Positions 1 through 12,941 are shown, counted from the first letter of the stretch. The stretch: 64,000 bases of DNA from Marisimplicoccus sp038110465 (GCA_038110465.1 JAYNJU010000002.1:62001-126000), one strand, 5' to 3'. Program-made: numbers and translations. The notes: generated by a model from the sequence alone, not told the origin.

Positions 1-255
1 ACTATTAAACTTCCATTAAGAGTAAATAAGAATAAAACTACTTATATAATGAAGTTCAATAGTATAGAAGATACTCTCGAAATAAATCACTTTTCAATTC
101 ATAAATACTTGAATAGATCATGTGGTTTCATTTCCAATTTTTTATTAAAATCTAGCACTGAAATCTCAAAAAATTCTGGATGGATAAAAGAAGTAAGTAT
201 TGAAAACGATTCAATTTTTAATGAAGAAAAAACTAACATATATATTCATTTTTAG
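1..255 (+). CDS. DUF6452 family protein, C-terminal part (5' end outside window)
   Basis: The reading frame is open from base 1 to the stop at 253-255, so this is the last 84 codons of a gene that starts upstream. It contains the LPL-N-TTY stretch and an RSCG motif around the middle, which I recognise from the flavobacterial DUF6452 family; that family characteristically lies just before a DUF6048 gene, as here. The next gene starts inside its 3' end (overlap of 35 bases), pointing to translational coupling. Function is not known. The family call rests on remembered pattern and on the neighbour, not on a search. Confidence 0.7.
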   Translation, partial: TIKLPLRVNKNKTTYIMKFNSIEDTLEINHFSIHKYLNRSCGFISNFLLKSSTEISKNSGWIKEVSIENDSIFNEEKTNIYIHF

Positions 256-940
256 TTTGATTTTTTTATCTAATTCTTTAATATCACAAGATATTATTAA
301 TGAAATAGATACTTTAAAAAAAACAAATAAAAAACTGTCAATCAATAAATTAAGATTTGGATTAGATATTTCAAAACCTGCCATATCTTCAATAGAAAAA
401 GATGATCTAAATCTTGAATTTGTAGGAGATCTTCAAGTTTCTGATAATTTATACTTCGCTGCTGAAATTGGTTCTACAAATAAATTCATTGAAGATGAAA
501 ATATAAATTTCAATTCGACAGGAGATTATTTAAAAATAGGAATAGATTATAATATGTTTAATAATTGGGTTGGAATGGATAATTCAATATATATAGGACT
601 TCGTTATGCAACTTCTAATTTTTCAAATTCTATACAGACTTACACAGTTAGAAATAGTGATTCCTATTTTTCAAATGTAGTTGAAAATAATTACGAGAAT
701 ATAACTCATTCTGGATTAAATGGAAACTGGCTAGAGTTTTTAATCGGTGTAAAAGTAGAAACATTTAATAATATATATCTTGGTATAAGTGTAAGATTAA
801 ACAAATTACTTTCAGATTCTAAACCTAATAATTTTGATAATTTATTTATACCTGGTTTTAATAAAGTTACTGATGATAATACCTGGGGAAGTGGTTTTAA
901 TTACACTTTGACTTATTCAATACCATTTAAAAAGAAATAA
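221..940 (+). CDS. DUF6048 family protein, probable outer-membrane beta-barrel
   Basis: About 239 residues. A signal peptide (MKKKLTYIFIF, hydrophobic core, ending near SLISQ) is followed by a beta-rich sequence with the family landmarks LRFGLDISKP, AAEIGSTNK, YLKIGIDYNMFNNW, IYIGLRYA and a terminal FNYTLTYSIPF that looks like a closing barrel strand. I chose the ATG at 221 because the upstream TTG at 200 would put a polar stretch in front of the signal peptide. It overlaps the preceding DUF6452 frame. The 3' end abuts the terminator of the converging rRNA operon. No experimental function is known to me for the family. Confidence 0.85.
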   Translation: MKKKLTYIFIFSLIFLSNSLISQDIINEIDTLKKTNKKLSINKLRFGLDISKPAISSIEKDDLNLEFVGDLQVSDNLYFAAEIGSTNKFIEDENINFNSTGDYLKIGIDYNMFNNWVGMDNSIYIGLRYATSNFSNSIQTYTVRNSDSYFSNVVENNYENITHSGLNGNWLEFLIGVKVETFNNIYLGISVRLNKLLSDSKPNNFDNLFIPGFNKVTDDNTWGSGFNYTLTYSIPFKKK

Positions 941-963
941 AAAAACCCTTTGAATAAAGGGTT
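938..963 (-). terminator. Intrinsic terminator of the rRNA operon
   Basis: An 8-bp perfect stem (AACCCTTT at 944-951, AAAGGGTT at 956-963) with a GAAT loop lies immediately after the 5S gene. Read on the minus strand it is followed by a run of T (plus-strand A run 938-943), so it serves the rRNA operon; on the plus strand the tail is A-rich, so it does not end the DUF6048 transcript. It touches the stop codon of the DUF6048 gene. Confidence 0.85.
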
Positions 964-970
964 AAAAAAA

Positions 971-1077
<107 letters not shown>

Positions 1078-1102
1078 AAAGTTTAATAAGGTCATATAAC
1101 AT

Positions 1103-1116
1103 TTGAAAATATCAAG
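1103..1116 (-). other. 3' arm of the 23S precursor processing stem
   Basis: TTGAAAATATCAAG at 1103-1116 is the exact reverse complement of CTTGATATTTTCAA at 4117-4130 in the 16S-23S spacer. The two arms flank the 23S gene, so in the transcript they form a 14-bp helix bringing the 23S ends together, the expected substrate for RNase III. Short further pairing (CATAT with ATATG) is possible outside the helix. Confidence 0.75.
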
Positions 1117-1138
1117 CTAACAACAATCAAGAAAGTTT

Positions 1139-3965
<2,827 letters not shown>

Positions 3966-4165
3966 CTTTTTAAAAGTTACAAGTAACTCTTAACTCTTTC
4001 TTAAATTGTAAAAAAATTAATCAGTATTTAATATACTTAAATACTTATTTACGTTAGTTAACTTTGTATAATCAAATTTTATCATAATTGGATAACAAAA
4101 TAAAATTTAAATTATACTTGATATTTTCAATATGTCAATGAACTATTATCTCATTTTGAGAATAG
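3966..4165 (-). other. Internal transcribed spacer between tRNA-Ala and 23S
   Basis: About 200 bases of AT-rich spacer. It holds the 5' arm of the 23S processing stem (4117-4130) and, directly beside the 23S 5' end, a 21-base palindrome TGTAACTTTT-T-AAAAGTTACA (3960-3980) that could form a hairpin competing with helix H1 in the precursor. No coding potential seen. Confidence 0.6.
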
Positions 4166-4239
4166 TGGAGAATGTGGGAGTCGAACCCACGACCTCTAGA
4201 ATGCAAATCTAGCGCTCTAGCCAGCTGAGCTAATCCCCC
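4166..4239 (-). tRNA. tRNA-Ala (anticodon TGC)
   Basis: Minus-strand cloverleaf with acceptor GGGGGAT/ATTCTCC, D arm GCTC...GAGC, anticodon stem CTAGA/TCTAG around the loop TTTGCAT (anticodon TGC), and T loop TTCGACT. CCA is not encoded. Located in the rRNA spacer next to tRNA-Ile, the classical arrangement. Confidence 0.97.
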
Positions 4240-4258
4240 TTTTCCTAATGGAATTTAG

Positions 4259-4332
4259 TAGTCTCGGGCAGACTCGAACTGCCGACCTCTACATTATCAG
4301 TGTAGCGCTCTAACCGGCTGAGCTACGAGACT
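4259..4332 (-). tRNA. tRNA-Ile (anticodon GAT)
   Basis: Minus-strand cloverleaf: acceptor AGTCTCG/CGAGACT, D arm with GG in the loop, anticodon stem CTACA/TGTAG around CTGATAA (anticodon GAT), T loop TTCGAGT. CCA is not encoded. First tRNA after 16S in the operon. Confidence 0.97.
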
Positions 4333-4363
4333 CTATTCGAGATACTATAAGGGTTATTAAAAA

Positions 4364-4380
4364 AATGACAGCTAGCAAAC
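4364..4380 (-). other. 3' arm of the 16S precursor processing stem
   Basis: AATGACAGCTAGCAAAC at 4364-4380 pairs over all 17 bases with two blocks in the 16S leader, GTTTGCTAG (5994-6002) and CTGTCATT (6023-6030). The leader side has an extra 20-base insertion between the blocks that itself forms a hairpin (CGTATCA/TGATACG). This is the expected RNase III processing stem of the 16S precursor. Confidence 0.8.
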
Positions 4381-4413
4381 GCTTAGGATTGATAGTCAAA
4401 GTCGTCTTTCTCT

Positions 4414-5943
<1,530 letters not shown>

Positions 5944-6097
5944 AGTATTTTAAATAATTTATACGACTATGAATTGACTATGTTCTCAAAATGGTTTGCT
6001 AGTTCGTATCATTTGATACGCGCTGTCATTTTCAATATTTTCAATGAACTAACAAAAAAAAATTTATTGCAGCTTACAATAAATCTTTTTGCGGCTG

Positions 6098-6131
6098 CAA
6101 ATATAAAATCTTTTTTATTGTTTTTAAACAA
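6098..6131 (-). promoter_or_regulatory. rrnP: rRNA operon promoter (Bacteroidetes type)
   Basis: On the minus strand a perfect TATATTTG (-7 element, consensus TAnnTTTG, plus 6098-6105) has a TTG (-33 element, plus 6129-6131) 23 bases upstream, inside the spacing reported for Flavobacterium promoters. It would start a leader of about 150 nt before the 16S 5' end. The same TATATTTGCA string precedes the tRNA-Arg gene at 50519. Confidence 0.65.
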
Positions 6132-6209
6132 TATTTTGATTTTATTTTTATTTATTTTTTGGATGGTAAATTTAATGAATCTTAGAGTGCTAAATGTCAA
6201 TGTTTTATA

Positions 6210-6887
6210 TTATTTATTAACACTTTTCTTATTATTACTTTTATCTCTCCAATACACATACAAACTATCTAAGTTAAAATCTAAAGCATAATCTTGTTTT
6301 TCTAGAGATCCATCGGCAAAAGATCTTTGTAAAATGTCTTCTATAAGATAATCTTCATAGTCATCGAACGGCTCAAATTCATCCTTTAATGAAATCGAAT
6401 AAAAAGAAGCAGCAGTATTGTACATTAATGCTCTAAACTTATTTCTATATTCAGCAACTATTTTGTGTGCAGTTAATCCAGTCTGTCTATTTAATAATTT
6501 TACCAAAATTCTTCCTTGAGATCTAGAGAGTTTTCTTAATTCATCAGAAAACTCATCATAAACAAACTTTTCTAATTTTTTTAAATACATTCTTTGTTTT
6601 CTTTTAGAGTCTATTGAGTCAATTCTTGAATCTATTCTGTTCATCCTCTCAGATGCAAGCTTAGCATAAGGATAAACTTTTTTAACTCTATATCTAAGTA
6701 TAACATACCTTCTTATTTCTTCATCATTGTAAAATTTTAAAGGTTGAAATACAGTAACCTCATCTAGCATAAATGTATTTGAAGGGATTGAATCTCCTGG
6801 AAATAAAAAATCAAGCTCATCATCATCATACTGAGCTATACATATATTTGAAAAAAAAATAAAAAATAGAAATAAATAATATTTCAT
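6210..6887 (-). CDS. DUF4294 domain-containing exported protein
   Basis: 225 residues with a signal peptide (hydrophobic residues 3-17, cleavage near CIAQ). The body carries the DUF4294 pattern: MLDEVTVFQPLKF, then RYRVKKVYPYAKLA and a charged helix, GRILVKLLNRQTG and EYRNKFRALMYN. The family is a conserved Bacteroidetes envelope protein of unknown role and is often found beside an M42 peptidase gene, as here, divergently. A TAAATTTG element (6892-6899) ends only five bases before the start codon, so the message may be nearly leaderless. Confidence 0.85.
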   Translation of the reverse strand: MKYYLFLFFIFFSNICIAQYDDDELDFLFPGDSIPSNTFMLDEVTVFQPLKFYNDEEIRRYVILRYRVKKVYPYAKLASERMNRIDSRIDSIDSKRKQRMYLKKLEKFVYDEFSDELRKLSRSQGRILVKLLNRQTGLTAHKIVAEYRNKFRALMYNTAASFYSISLKDEFEPFDDYEDYLIEDILQRSFADGSLEKQDYALDFNLDSLYVYWRDKSNNKKSVNK

Positions 6888-6904
6888 TTAGCAAATTTAA
6901 TAAG

Positions 6905-6935
6905 TTGATAGTAATAATTATTAATTTTACTTTTT
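6905..6935 (+). promoter_or_regulatory. Candidate promoter of the M42 peptidase gene
   Basis: TTG at 6905-6907, 20 bases of spacer, then TACTTTTT at 6928-6935, a near match to the TAnnTTTG -7 element. The start codon follows within about ten bases, so the 5' leader would be very short. Confidence 0.4.
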
Positions 6936-6944
6936 TAAAAAATT

Positions 6945-8024
6945 ATGAAAATATTAAATTCAAAATCACTTAAATTTCTTGAAGAATACTTAAATAACGC
7001 TTCTCCGACTGGGTATGAATCCAAAGGCCAAAAAATATGGATGGATTATTTAAAACCATATGTTGATGAATTTATAACTGATAGTTATGGAACTGCTGTT
7101 GGAGTTATAAATCCAAATAAAGAATTTAAAGTTGTTATTGAAGGTCATTCTGATGAAATATCTTGGTATGTAAATTATATTACAGATAATGGATTAATTT
7201 ATGTTATTAGAAATGGCGGAAGTGATCATCAAATTGCACCTTCAAAATGGGTTAATATTCATACTAAAAAAGGTATAGTTAAAGGTGTTTTTGGTTGGCC
7301 TGCTATTCATGTAAGAGACCATTCTAAAGAAGCTCCGCCAAAGTTAGATAATATATTTATAGATGTTGGAGCTCAAGATAAAAAAGAGGTAGAAAAAATG
7401 GGAATTCATGTTGGATGTGTTATAACTTACCCTGACTCATTTCAAATAATAAATAAAAATAAGTTTATATGTAGAGCAATTGATAACAGAGCAGGTGGAT
7501 TTATGATTGCTGAAGTTGCAAGATTATTAAAGGAAAATAAAGTTAACTTACCTTATTGTCTATACATTACAAATTCAGTTCAAGAAGAAATTGGTTTGAG
7601 AGGAGCTGAAATGATTACAAATACTTTGAAACCAAATATTGCAATAGTAACAGATGTAACTCATGATACTTCAACTCCAATGATTGATGCAAAAAAAGAA
7701 GGTGATGTGAAAATTGGAAAAGGACCGGTAGTTTCATATGCACCTGCTGTTCAAAATAATCTTAGAGAGAAAATACTAAATACTGCTGAAAAGTATAAAA
7801 TTCCATTTCAAAGAGCTGCATCTTCAAGATATACTGGAACTGATACTGATGCCTTCGCCTACAGTAATGGAGGTGTTCCATCTGCTTTAATTTCATTGCC
7901 TTTAAGATATATGCATACTACGGTTGAGATGGTTCAAAAAGAAGATGTTGAAAATGTTATTAGATTAATATTTGAGACACTTAAAGAAATTAAGTCAAAT
8001 GAAAGTTTTAGTTATTTTGACTAA
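6945..8024 (+). CDS. M42 family metallo-aminopeptidase
   Basis: 359 residues, the normal family length, no signal peptide, so cytoplasmic. M42 enzymes are dinuclear zinc or cobalt aminopeptidases forming large tetrahedral assemblies that trim peptides. The metal and catalytic motifs are visible: EGHSDE (His68), CRAIDNRAGG, VQEEIGLRGAE (catalytic and ligand glutamates), VTDVTHD and MHTTVE (last histidine ligand) near residue 325. The 3' end overlaps the converging pyrD gene by 17 bases. Specific substrate cannot be read from sequence. Confidence 0.93.
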   Translation: MKILNSKSLKFLEEYLNNASPTGYESKGQKIWMDYLKPYVDEFITDSYGTAVGVINPNKEFKVVIEGHSDEISWYVNYITDNGLIYVIRNGGSDHQIAPSKWVNIHTKKGIVKGVFGWPAIHVRDHSKEAPPKLDNIFIDVGAQDKKEVEKMGIHVGCVITYPDSFQIINKNKFICRAIDNRAGGFMIAEVARLLKENKVNLPYCLYITNSVQEEIGLRGAEMITNTLKPNIAIVTDVTHDTSTPMIDAKKEGDVKIGKGPVVSYAPAVQNNLREKILNTAEKYKIPFQRAASSRYTGTDTDAFAYSNGGVPSALISLPLRYMHTTVEMVQKEDVENVIRLIFETLKEIKSNESFSYFD

Positions 8025-9027
8025 TCAAGGCTTTGTTAATTCTTTTGACAATATTTGGACCTTCATATATAAATCCTGTATAAAGTTGAATTAAGTCAGC
8101 ACCAGATTTAATTTTTTCAATAGCATCTTCAGGATTCATAATTCCACCTACTCCAATTATAGGGAAATTTGGTCCCAAATTTTTTCTTAATAATCGAATA
8201 ACCTCATTACTTCTTTCTTTAAGAGACTCACCGCTCAATCCACCTTTTTCATATTTATTATTAGATTTTAAACTAATTCTTGAAATTGTAGTATTAGTTG
8301 CAATAATACCATCTAGTCTTAATTCAGTTATTAAATCAACAATTTGATTTAGCTGATCTGCATCAATATCTGGAGATATTTTTAAAAGTAAAGGCTTATA
8401 TTTTTTTTGTTTTTGATTATAATTTATAAGTTTTTCAAGTAAAGGCTTAAGAAGCTCTTGGTTATGAAAATCTCTTAAATTCTTAGTATTAGGAGAACTT
8501 ATATTAATTGCAAAATAATCTACATCATCATGAAGTACTGATAGACATTTAAGATAATCATCCACACCTTCACTATTTTCGGTGAAAAAGTTTTTACCAA
8601 TATTAGCACCTATAATTAAATTTCCTTTGTTCTTCAAATTTTTACTAACTACATCCAAACCTTTATTATTAAAACCTAATCTATTTATTAATGATTTATC
8701 TTCAACTAATCTAAAAATTCTTTTTTTTGGATTACCTGGTTGAGGTAAAGGGGTAACAGTACCAATTTCTATAAAACCAAAACCAAAAATTGAAAAGTCA
8801 TGGTAAAGCTCTGCATTTTTATCAAATCCTGCGGCAAGTCCTACAGGATTTTTAAATTTTAAACCTAAAATTTCCTTCTCTAAAATTTTATGTTCAACTC
8901 TGTAGAATTTTGATATGATAGTTTTTAAATAAGGAATCTTATTTAAAATTTTTATAGAAATAGTTGAAAATTCATGTATTTGTTCTGCGTCAAAAAGGAA
9001 AAGTATTTTTCTTAAAACTTTATACAT
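8008..9027 (-). CDS. pyrD: Dihydroorotate dehydrogenase (quinone), class 2
   Basis: 339 residues. Oxidises dihydroorotate to orotate in pyrimidine synthesis, passing electrons to the membrane quinone. The N-terminal 30 residues form the amphipathic membrane-docking helices typical of class 2; the FMN barrel follows with LKFKNPVGLAAGFDKN, the NISSPNTKNLR segment bearing the catalytic serine, and the C-terminal phosphate site (GVGGI, then GADLIQLYTGFIYEGP). It is preceded by yajC with a one-base overlap, so probably in one transcript with yajC and the DUF1573 gene. Confidence 0.96.
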   Translation of the reverse strand: MYKVLRKILFLFDAEQIHEFSTISIKILNKIPYLKTIISKFYRVEHKILEKEILGLKFKNPVGLAAGFDKNAELYHDFSIFGFGFIEIGTVTPLPQPGNPKKRIFRLVEDKSLINRLGFNNKGLDVVSKNLKNKGNLIIGANIGKNFFTENSEGVDDYLKCLSVLHDDVDYFAINISSPNTKNLRDFHNQELLKPLLEKLINYNQKQKKYKPLLLKISPDIDADQLNQIVDLITELRLDGIIATNTTISRISLKSNNKYEKGGLSGESLKERSNEVIRLLRKNLGPNFPIIGVGGIMNPEDAIEKIKSGADLIQLYTGFIYEGPNIVKRINKALISQNN

Positions 9028-9296
9028 TAAGTTTTTAAATTTGAAGAAAGTTCCAATGATATAGCAGATTTTTCTATTTTTAATTTACCTGCCATTGTCT
9101 CAATTATACATGTAGGACTTTTGCTATCAAACTCAGTAATTCTTGCATGAACTCCAGACTTAGTTATAATTCTATCACCTCTTTTTAAATTGTTTAAAAA
9201 CTTTTTCTCTTTATTGTTTCTTCTCATAGATGGAATGATAATAAAGAAAACAAATACTAACCCGATAAGTAATAGATAAGGGAATTGTGAATCCAT
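9027..9296 (-). CDS. yajC: Sec translocon accessory subunit YajC
   Basis: 89 residues: one N-terminal transmembrane helix (about residues 6-22, PYLLLIGLVFVFFIIIP) followed by the conserved cytoplasmic part with KKFLNNLKRGDRIITKSGVHARI and an IETMAGKLKIEK segment. YajC associates with SecDF in the inner membrane. It sits between the DUF1573 lipoprotein and pyrD, two bases after the former's stop. Confidence 0.93.
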   Translation of the reverse strand: MDSQFPYLLLIGLVFVFFIIIPSMRRNNKEKKFLNNLKRGDRIITKSGVHARITEFDSKSPTCIIETMAGKLKIEKSAISLELSSNLKT

Positions 9297-9298
9297 AA

Positions 9299-9742
9299 TT
9301 AATTTGATTTAGGTTCTACAAAGGCTTGAATTCTAAGTAATTCACCTCCAGTTGAGGTATTTGCTGAGACTTTAACCATTTTTTGCTGTAGATTTGGTCT
9401 ACCATTAGAGTCAAAATTTACTTCAATCTCTCCAGTTTCACCTGGTTTTATAGCAATATTTTTAGGGTATTTAGGAACAGTACAACCACAACTTCCAACA
9501 GCATCTACTATAAATAAATCATTTTCTCCTGTATTTGTAAATGTGAAAATTGTTTTAGCAATTTCTCCTTCTTTGATAGTTCCAAAATCATGAAAAATTC
9601 TATCAAATGTTATTTCAGCATAACTAGGCTGAACCATGCTTGATTGATTATCTGGATTGATTTTACTGGAAGCTGTCTCATTACATGAAATAATAGTTAA
9701 TGAAAAGGCAGTAAAAATAAAAAGTCTTAAAATTGATATCAT
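9299..9742 (-). CDS. DUF1573 domain lipoprotein
   Basis: 147 residues with a lipoprotein signal peptide (lipobox LTIISC, Cys20). The mature part is a DUF1573 immunoglobulin-like domain (FDRIFHDFGTIKEGE, FTNTGENDLFIVD, GSCGCTVPKYP, GEIEVNFDS). Function unknown; the family is widespread in Bacteroidetes envelopes. It lies between nusB and yajC on the same strand, a common order in this class. Confidence 0.92.
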   Translation of the reverse strand: MISILRLFIFTAFSLTIISCNETASSKINPDNQSSMVQPSYAEITFDRIFHDFGTIKEGEIAKTIFTFTNTGENDLFIVDAVGSCGCTVPKYPKNIAIKPGETGEIEVNFDSNGRPNLQQKMVKVSANTSTGGELLRIQAFVEPKSN

Positions 9743-9768
9743 TATTTTTTTTTCAAAAGTAAATAAAA

Positions 9769-10668
9769 TTAAGTTATTAGACCACGTCCTTTCTTAACTA
9801 TTAAACCACTTTTAGTCAAATCTTTAACTATATTATCTAGTATACCATTAACAAATTTTCCTGAACTGGGAGTTGAGAATTCTTTCGCAATCTCGATGTA
9901 TTCATTAATTGTAACTTTTGTTGGTATTAATGGAAAATATATCAATTCAGCGATTGCAATAACCATAATTAATTTATCTATCAATGCTATTCTATCAGAA
10001 TCCCAATTGGGTGTTCTACCATCTAAATTTGATAATAGTTCAGTATAGTTATCTAAAACACTGTTTAACAACAATTGACCAAATCGAATTTCTTCTTCAA
10101 AAACACTTGGAGTTGGAAGATTAAAAGAACTTGGAGATTGAATATCAATACTATTAATTTCTTTAATAAGAAAAGAATTTACATATGGAAAGTCATTAAC
10201 CCAATTTATATTTTGTTCTTCCAAAAAATCATGAAGAATTTCTGATGTAACAACTATATCAGAATATGTCTCTATGAAAAATTCTAGATATAATTTATCG
10301 GCTTTTTCTTTTCTTTCTATATATTCCTTATTGAGTTCAAATATTTGATTTTGTATTTCAATAATGTAGTTATGATGCAGATCCCAATTAATCCTATTAT
10401 TTCTTTTAATTTTTTCTGTATTTATCTTACTAAAGAAAAAAAAATATGGGTTATTAGATATAAAAGGACATGAAAATTTTTGAGATTCTAAATTGTTGAA
10501 ATAAAGATGTATTTCCTTGAGATAATCAATAACATTTAGGAAAAGTTCCAAAGAAATTATCGCATTCTCTTTTACAATTTTAGAATAGTTTTTTTTATCA
10601 ATTAATTCAATGTAATTTGAATAAATTGTTTGAACTACGATTGTTCGAATATGTCTTCTATTTAACAT
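9769..10668 (-). CDS. nusB: Transcription antitermination factor NusB (long Bacteroidetes form)
   Basis: About 299 residues, roughly twice the length of E. coli NusB, as usual in Bacteroidetes: an N-terminal extension to about residue 150, then the NusB fold (EEIRFGQLLLNSVLDNYTELL, NWDSDRIALIDKLIMVIAIAEL, PTKVTINEYIEIAKEFSTP, GKFVNGILDNI). NusB binds boxA RNA with NusE in rRNA antitermination. I chose the ATG that gives MLNRRHIR, the conserved start in relatives; an upstream in-frame start at 10683 would add five residues. Divergent from the ABC transporter gene. Confidence 0.93.
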   Translation of the reverse strand: MLNRRHIRTIVVQTIYSNYIELIDKKNYSKIVKENAIISLELFLNVIDYLKEIHLYFNNLESQKFSCPFISNNPYFFFFSKINTEKIKRNNRINWDLHHNYIIEIQNQIFELNKEYIERKEKADKLYLEFFIETYSDIVVTSEILHDFLEEQNINWVNDFPYVNSFLIKEINSIDIQSPSSFNLPTPSVFEEEIRFGQLLLNSVLDNYTELLSNLDGRTPNWDSDRIALIDKLIMVIAIAELIYFPLIPTKVTINEYIEIAKEFSTPSSGKFVNGILDNIVKDLTKSGLIVKKGRGLIT

Positions 10669-10750
10669 TTTAAAAGAACTCATCCAAAATTATATAATTA
10701 TCTCATATTAATAAAATATTAGACAACAGAAAGTTTATATTTGATATCTG

Positions 10751-12508
10751 ATGAATGAATTAAGAAGGCTAAATAAGTTTTTATACAAGTATAGAGGTAG
10801 ACTTTTAGTTGGATTAATAATTACCATTATTGCAAGATTATTTTCTCTTGTTACTCCAAGATTAGTTGGAGACTCAATGACTAAGATTGAAAATTATTTA
10901 AATTTAAGTAGTATCTCTCCAATTGAATTAAGAGAAGTATTATTATTTAATATTTTATTGATAGTTGGAGCTTCTCTAATATCAGGCTTTTTTACATTTT
11001 TGATGAGACAAACTATAATTAATGTTTCAAGGTTTATTGAATTTGATGTCAAAAGTGAGATTTTTAACCATTACCAATCTCTAGATCAAATTTTTTATAA
11101 GAAAAATAGAACAGGAGATTTAATGAATAGGATTAGTGAAGATGTAAGCAAAGTGAGGATGTATTATGGACCTGTTATTATGTATGGAACAAATGCATTG
11201 ATTTTATTTATTGTAATTATATCATATATGTTTAGTGTAGCTCCAATGCTTACAATATACAGTTTGATTCCACTTCCTATATTATCAATATTTATCTATA
11301 AGATTAGTGACCTAATTAATATAAAAAGTACTCATGTTCAAGAAAGTCTTTCAGATTTATCAACATTCTCTCAAGAAAGCTTTAGTGGAATTTCAGTTTT
11401 GAAATCCTTTAGCATAGAAAAAATAATATTTAAAAGGTTTGACACATTTGCATTAAAAAGTTTTAAGAATAATTTAAGCTTAGCAAAAATTCAAGCATGG
11501 TTCTTTCCTATTATTCTTTTTTTAATTGGACTTAGCAACCTGATTGTGATTTTTATAGGAGGAAAGGAATTTATAGATGGTAATATAGAAATTGGTGTGA
11601 TAGCAGAATTTATAATTTATGTAAATATGCTTACATGGCCAGTAACTTTAGTTGGTTGGGTTACTTCCATTGTAAAACAAGCAGAAGCCTCTCAAAAAAG
11701 AATTAATGATTTTATGAGTTCAAAATCATCTTTATTAAATGGAAATGAAAAATTAGATGTTATTAAATCAAAAGAGATTTACTTTAAAAATATTTCTTTT
11801 ATTCATAATCAAACTGGAATACAGGTTTTTGATTCTTTTAATTTAAAAATTGAAAAAGGTAATTCTATTGGTATTATTGGTAAAGTAGGATCGGGTAAAT
11901 CAACTTTATTGGATCTTTTAGCCAGAATATATGACCCAACACAAGGAAGCGTTATCATTGAAAGTACTGACATAAAAAAACTTGATATTAATAACCTAAG
12001 AAGTATTATTAGTTATGTTCCTCAAAATAACTTTTTATTTTCCGAGAGTATTTTTAAGAATATTCAATTTGGAAATCTTAATGCTACTAAAGATGAAATA
12101 ATTAAAGCTGCTAAACTTGCTGAGATAGACTCAGAAATTAGAAAATTTGATAATGGATATGAAACTATTCTTGGTGAAAGAGGAGTTACTCTTTCTGGAG
12201 GTCAAGCTCAAAGAATTTCAATAGCAAGATCCTTTATTAAAGAGGCAAGTATATATTTGTTTGATGATTGTTTCTCAGCTTTAGATACTGAAACAGAAGA
12301 AAGAATATTAAGCAATCTTAAAAATAATTTTCAAAATAAAACTATAATAATTGTAAGCCATAGAATCTCATGTGTAAAACATTCAGATAAAATTATAGTG
12401 ATTGATGAGGGAAAAATAATACAAGAAGGGAGTCATAAAGAATTAATAAATATCAAAGGTTATTACAAGGAATTATTCGATAAACAAAAGACTGAATTAA
12501 GTAAGTAG
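10751..12508 (+). CDS. ABC exporter, fused membrane and ATPase domains (MdlA/YheI-like)
   Basis: 585 residues, one ABC exporter half-transporter. Six transmembrane helices occupy about residues 15-310; the ATPase follows with Walker A GKVGSGKST (377-385), Q loop SYVPQNNF, signature LSGGQAQR (from 481), Walker B IYLFDD (501-506), D loop SALD and switch histidine IVSHR. The residue after the Walker B aspartate is Asp506 rather than the catalytic Glu, the pattern of the degenerate half in heterodimeric exporters. No partner half-transporter is in the window. Substrate unknown. It is divergent from nusB and followed by the DUF3276 gene. Confidence 0.9.
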   Translation: MNELRRLNKFLYKYRGRLLVGLIITIIARLFSLVTPRLVGDSMTKIENYLNLSSISPIELREVLLFNILLIVGASLISGFFTFLMRQTIINVSRFIEFDVKSEIFNHYQSLDQIFYKKNRTGDLMNRISEDVSKVRMYYGPVIMYGTNALILFIVIISYMFSVAPMLTIYSLIPLPILSIFIYKISDLINIKSTHVQESLSDLSTFSQESFSGISVLKSFSIEKIIFKRFDTFALKSFKNNLSLAKIQAWFFPIILFLIGLSNLIVIFIGGKEFIDGNIEIGVIAEFIIYVNMLTWPVTLVGWVTSIVKQAEASQKRINDFMSSKSSLLNGNEKLDVIKSKEIYFKNISFIHNQTGIQVFDSFNLKIEKGNSIGIIGKVGSGKSTLLDLLARIYDPTQGSVIIESTDIKKLDINNLRSIISYVPQNNFLFSESIFKNIQFGNLNATKDEIIKAAKLAEIDSEIRKFDNGYETILGERGVTLSGGQAQRISIARSFIKEASIYLFDDCFSALDTETEERILSNLKNNFQNKTIIIVSHRISCVKHSDKIIVIDEGKIIQEGSHKELINIKGYYKELFDKQKTELSK

Positions 12509-12536
12509 TTTTATTATATTTGATTAAAATTTTAAT

Positions 12537-12926
12537 ATGGAAAATCAAAATGAATATAATGCTGAAGAAATTTTTTCAAAGGCATTAAGAGCTGGAAGAA
12601 GAACTTATTTTTTTGATGTAAGAGAAACTAAGGCTGGAGATTACTACTTAACAGTAACTGAAAGTAAAAAATTCACAAACGAAGATGGAACTTTTTACTA
12701 TAAAAAACATAAAATTTACCTTTATAAAGAAGATTTTGAAGAGTTTAATAACTCTCTTAAAGAAACTTGTGATTTTATAATTGACAAAAAAGGGTCAGAG
12801 GTTATTAGTGAAAAGCATGATAAAGATTTTGTTTCAAAAAAAGATATAAAAGATGAAGATGCCGATGATGCTAATGATGAAGAGAAAGATTTTGCAGATG
12901 TCGATTTTGAAAATGATGATGAATAA
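12537..12926 (+). CDS. DUF3276 / PUR-alpha-like nucleic-acid-binding protein
   Basis: 129 residues. Residues about 8-85 match the bacterial PUR-alpha-like DUF3276 domain (EEIFSKALRAGRRTYFFDVR, AGDYYLTVTESKKF, HKIYLYKEDFEEF). A related spirochaete PUR domain binds nucleic acid, so the role is likely DNA or RNA binding. The last 45 residues are very acidic (Asp/Glu rich), which looks like a disordered regulatory tail. Sits between the ABC exporter and the M14 peptidase on the same strand. Confidence 0.9.
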   Translation: MENQNEYNAEEIFSKALRAGRRTYFFDVRETKAGDYYLTVTESKKFTNEDGTFYYKKHKIYLYKEDFEEFNNSLKETCDFIIDKKGSEVISEKHDKDFVSKKDIKDEDADDANDEEKDFADVDFENDDE

Positions 12927-12941
12927 ATAAATTTAAAAACC

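Noticed and set aside
5974..6291. A 105-codon plus-strand frame and a 63-codon minus-strand frame in the rRNA leader
   Set aside because: They overlap the promoter, the processing stem and the end of the DUF4294 gene, and the translation is low-complexity Leu/Asn-rich sequence from AT-rich DNA.
9769..10683. NusB start at 10683 giving MSSFKMLNRRH
   Set aside because: The ATG five codons later matches the conserved MLNRRHIR start of the family; kept only as an alternative.
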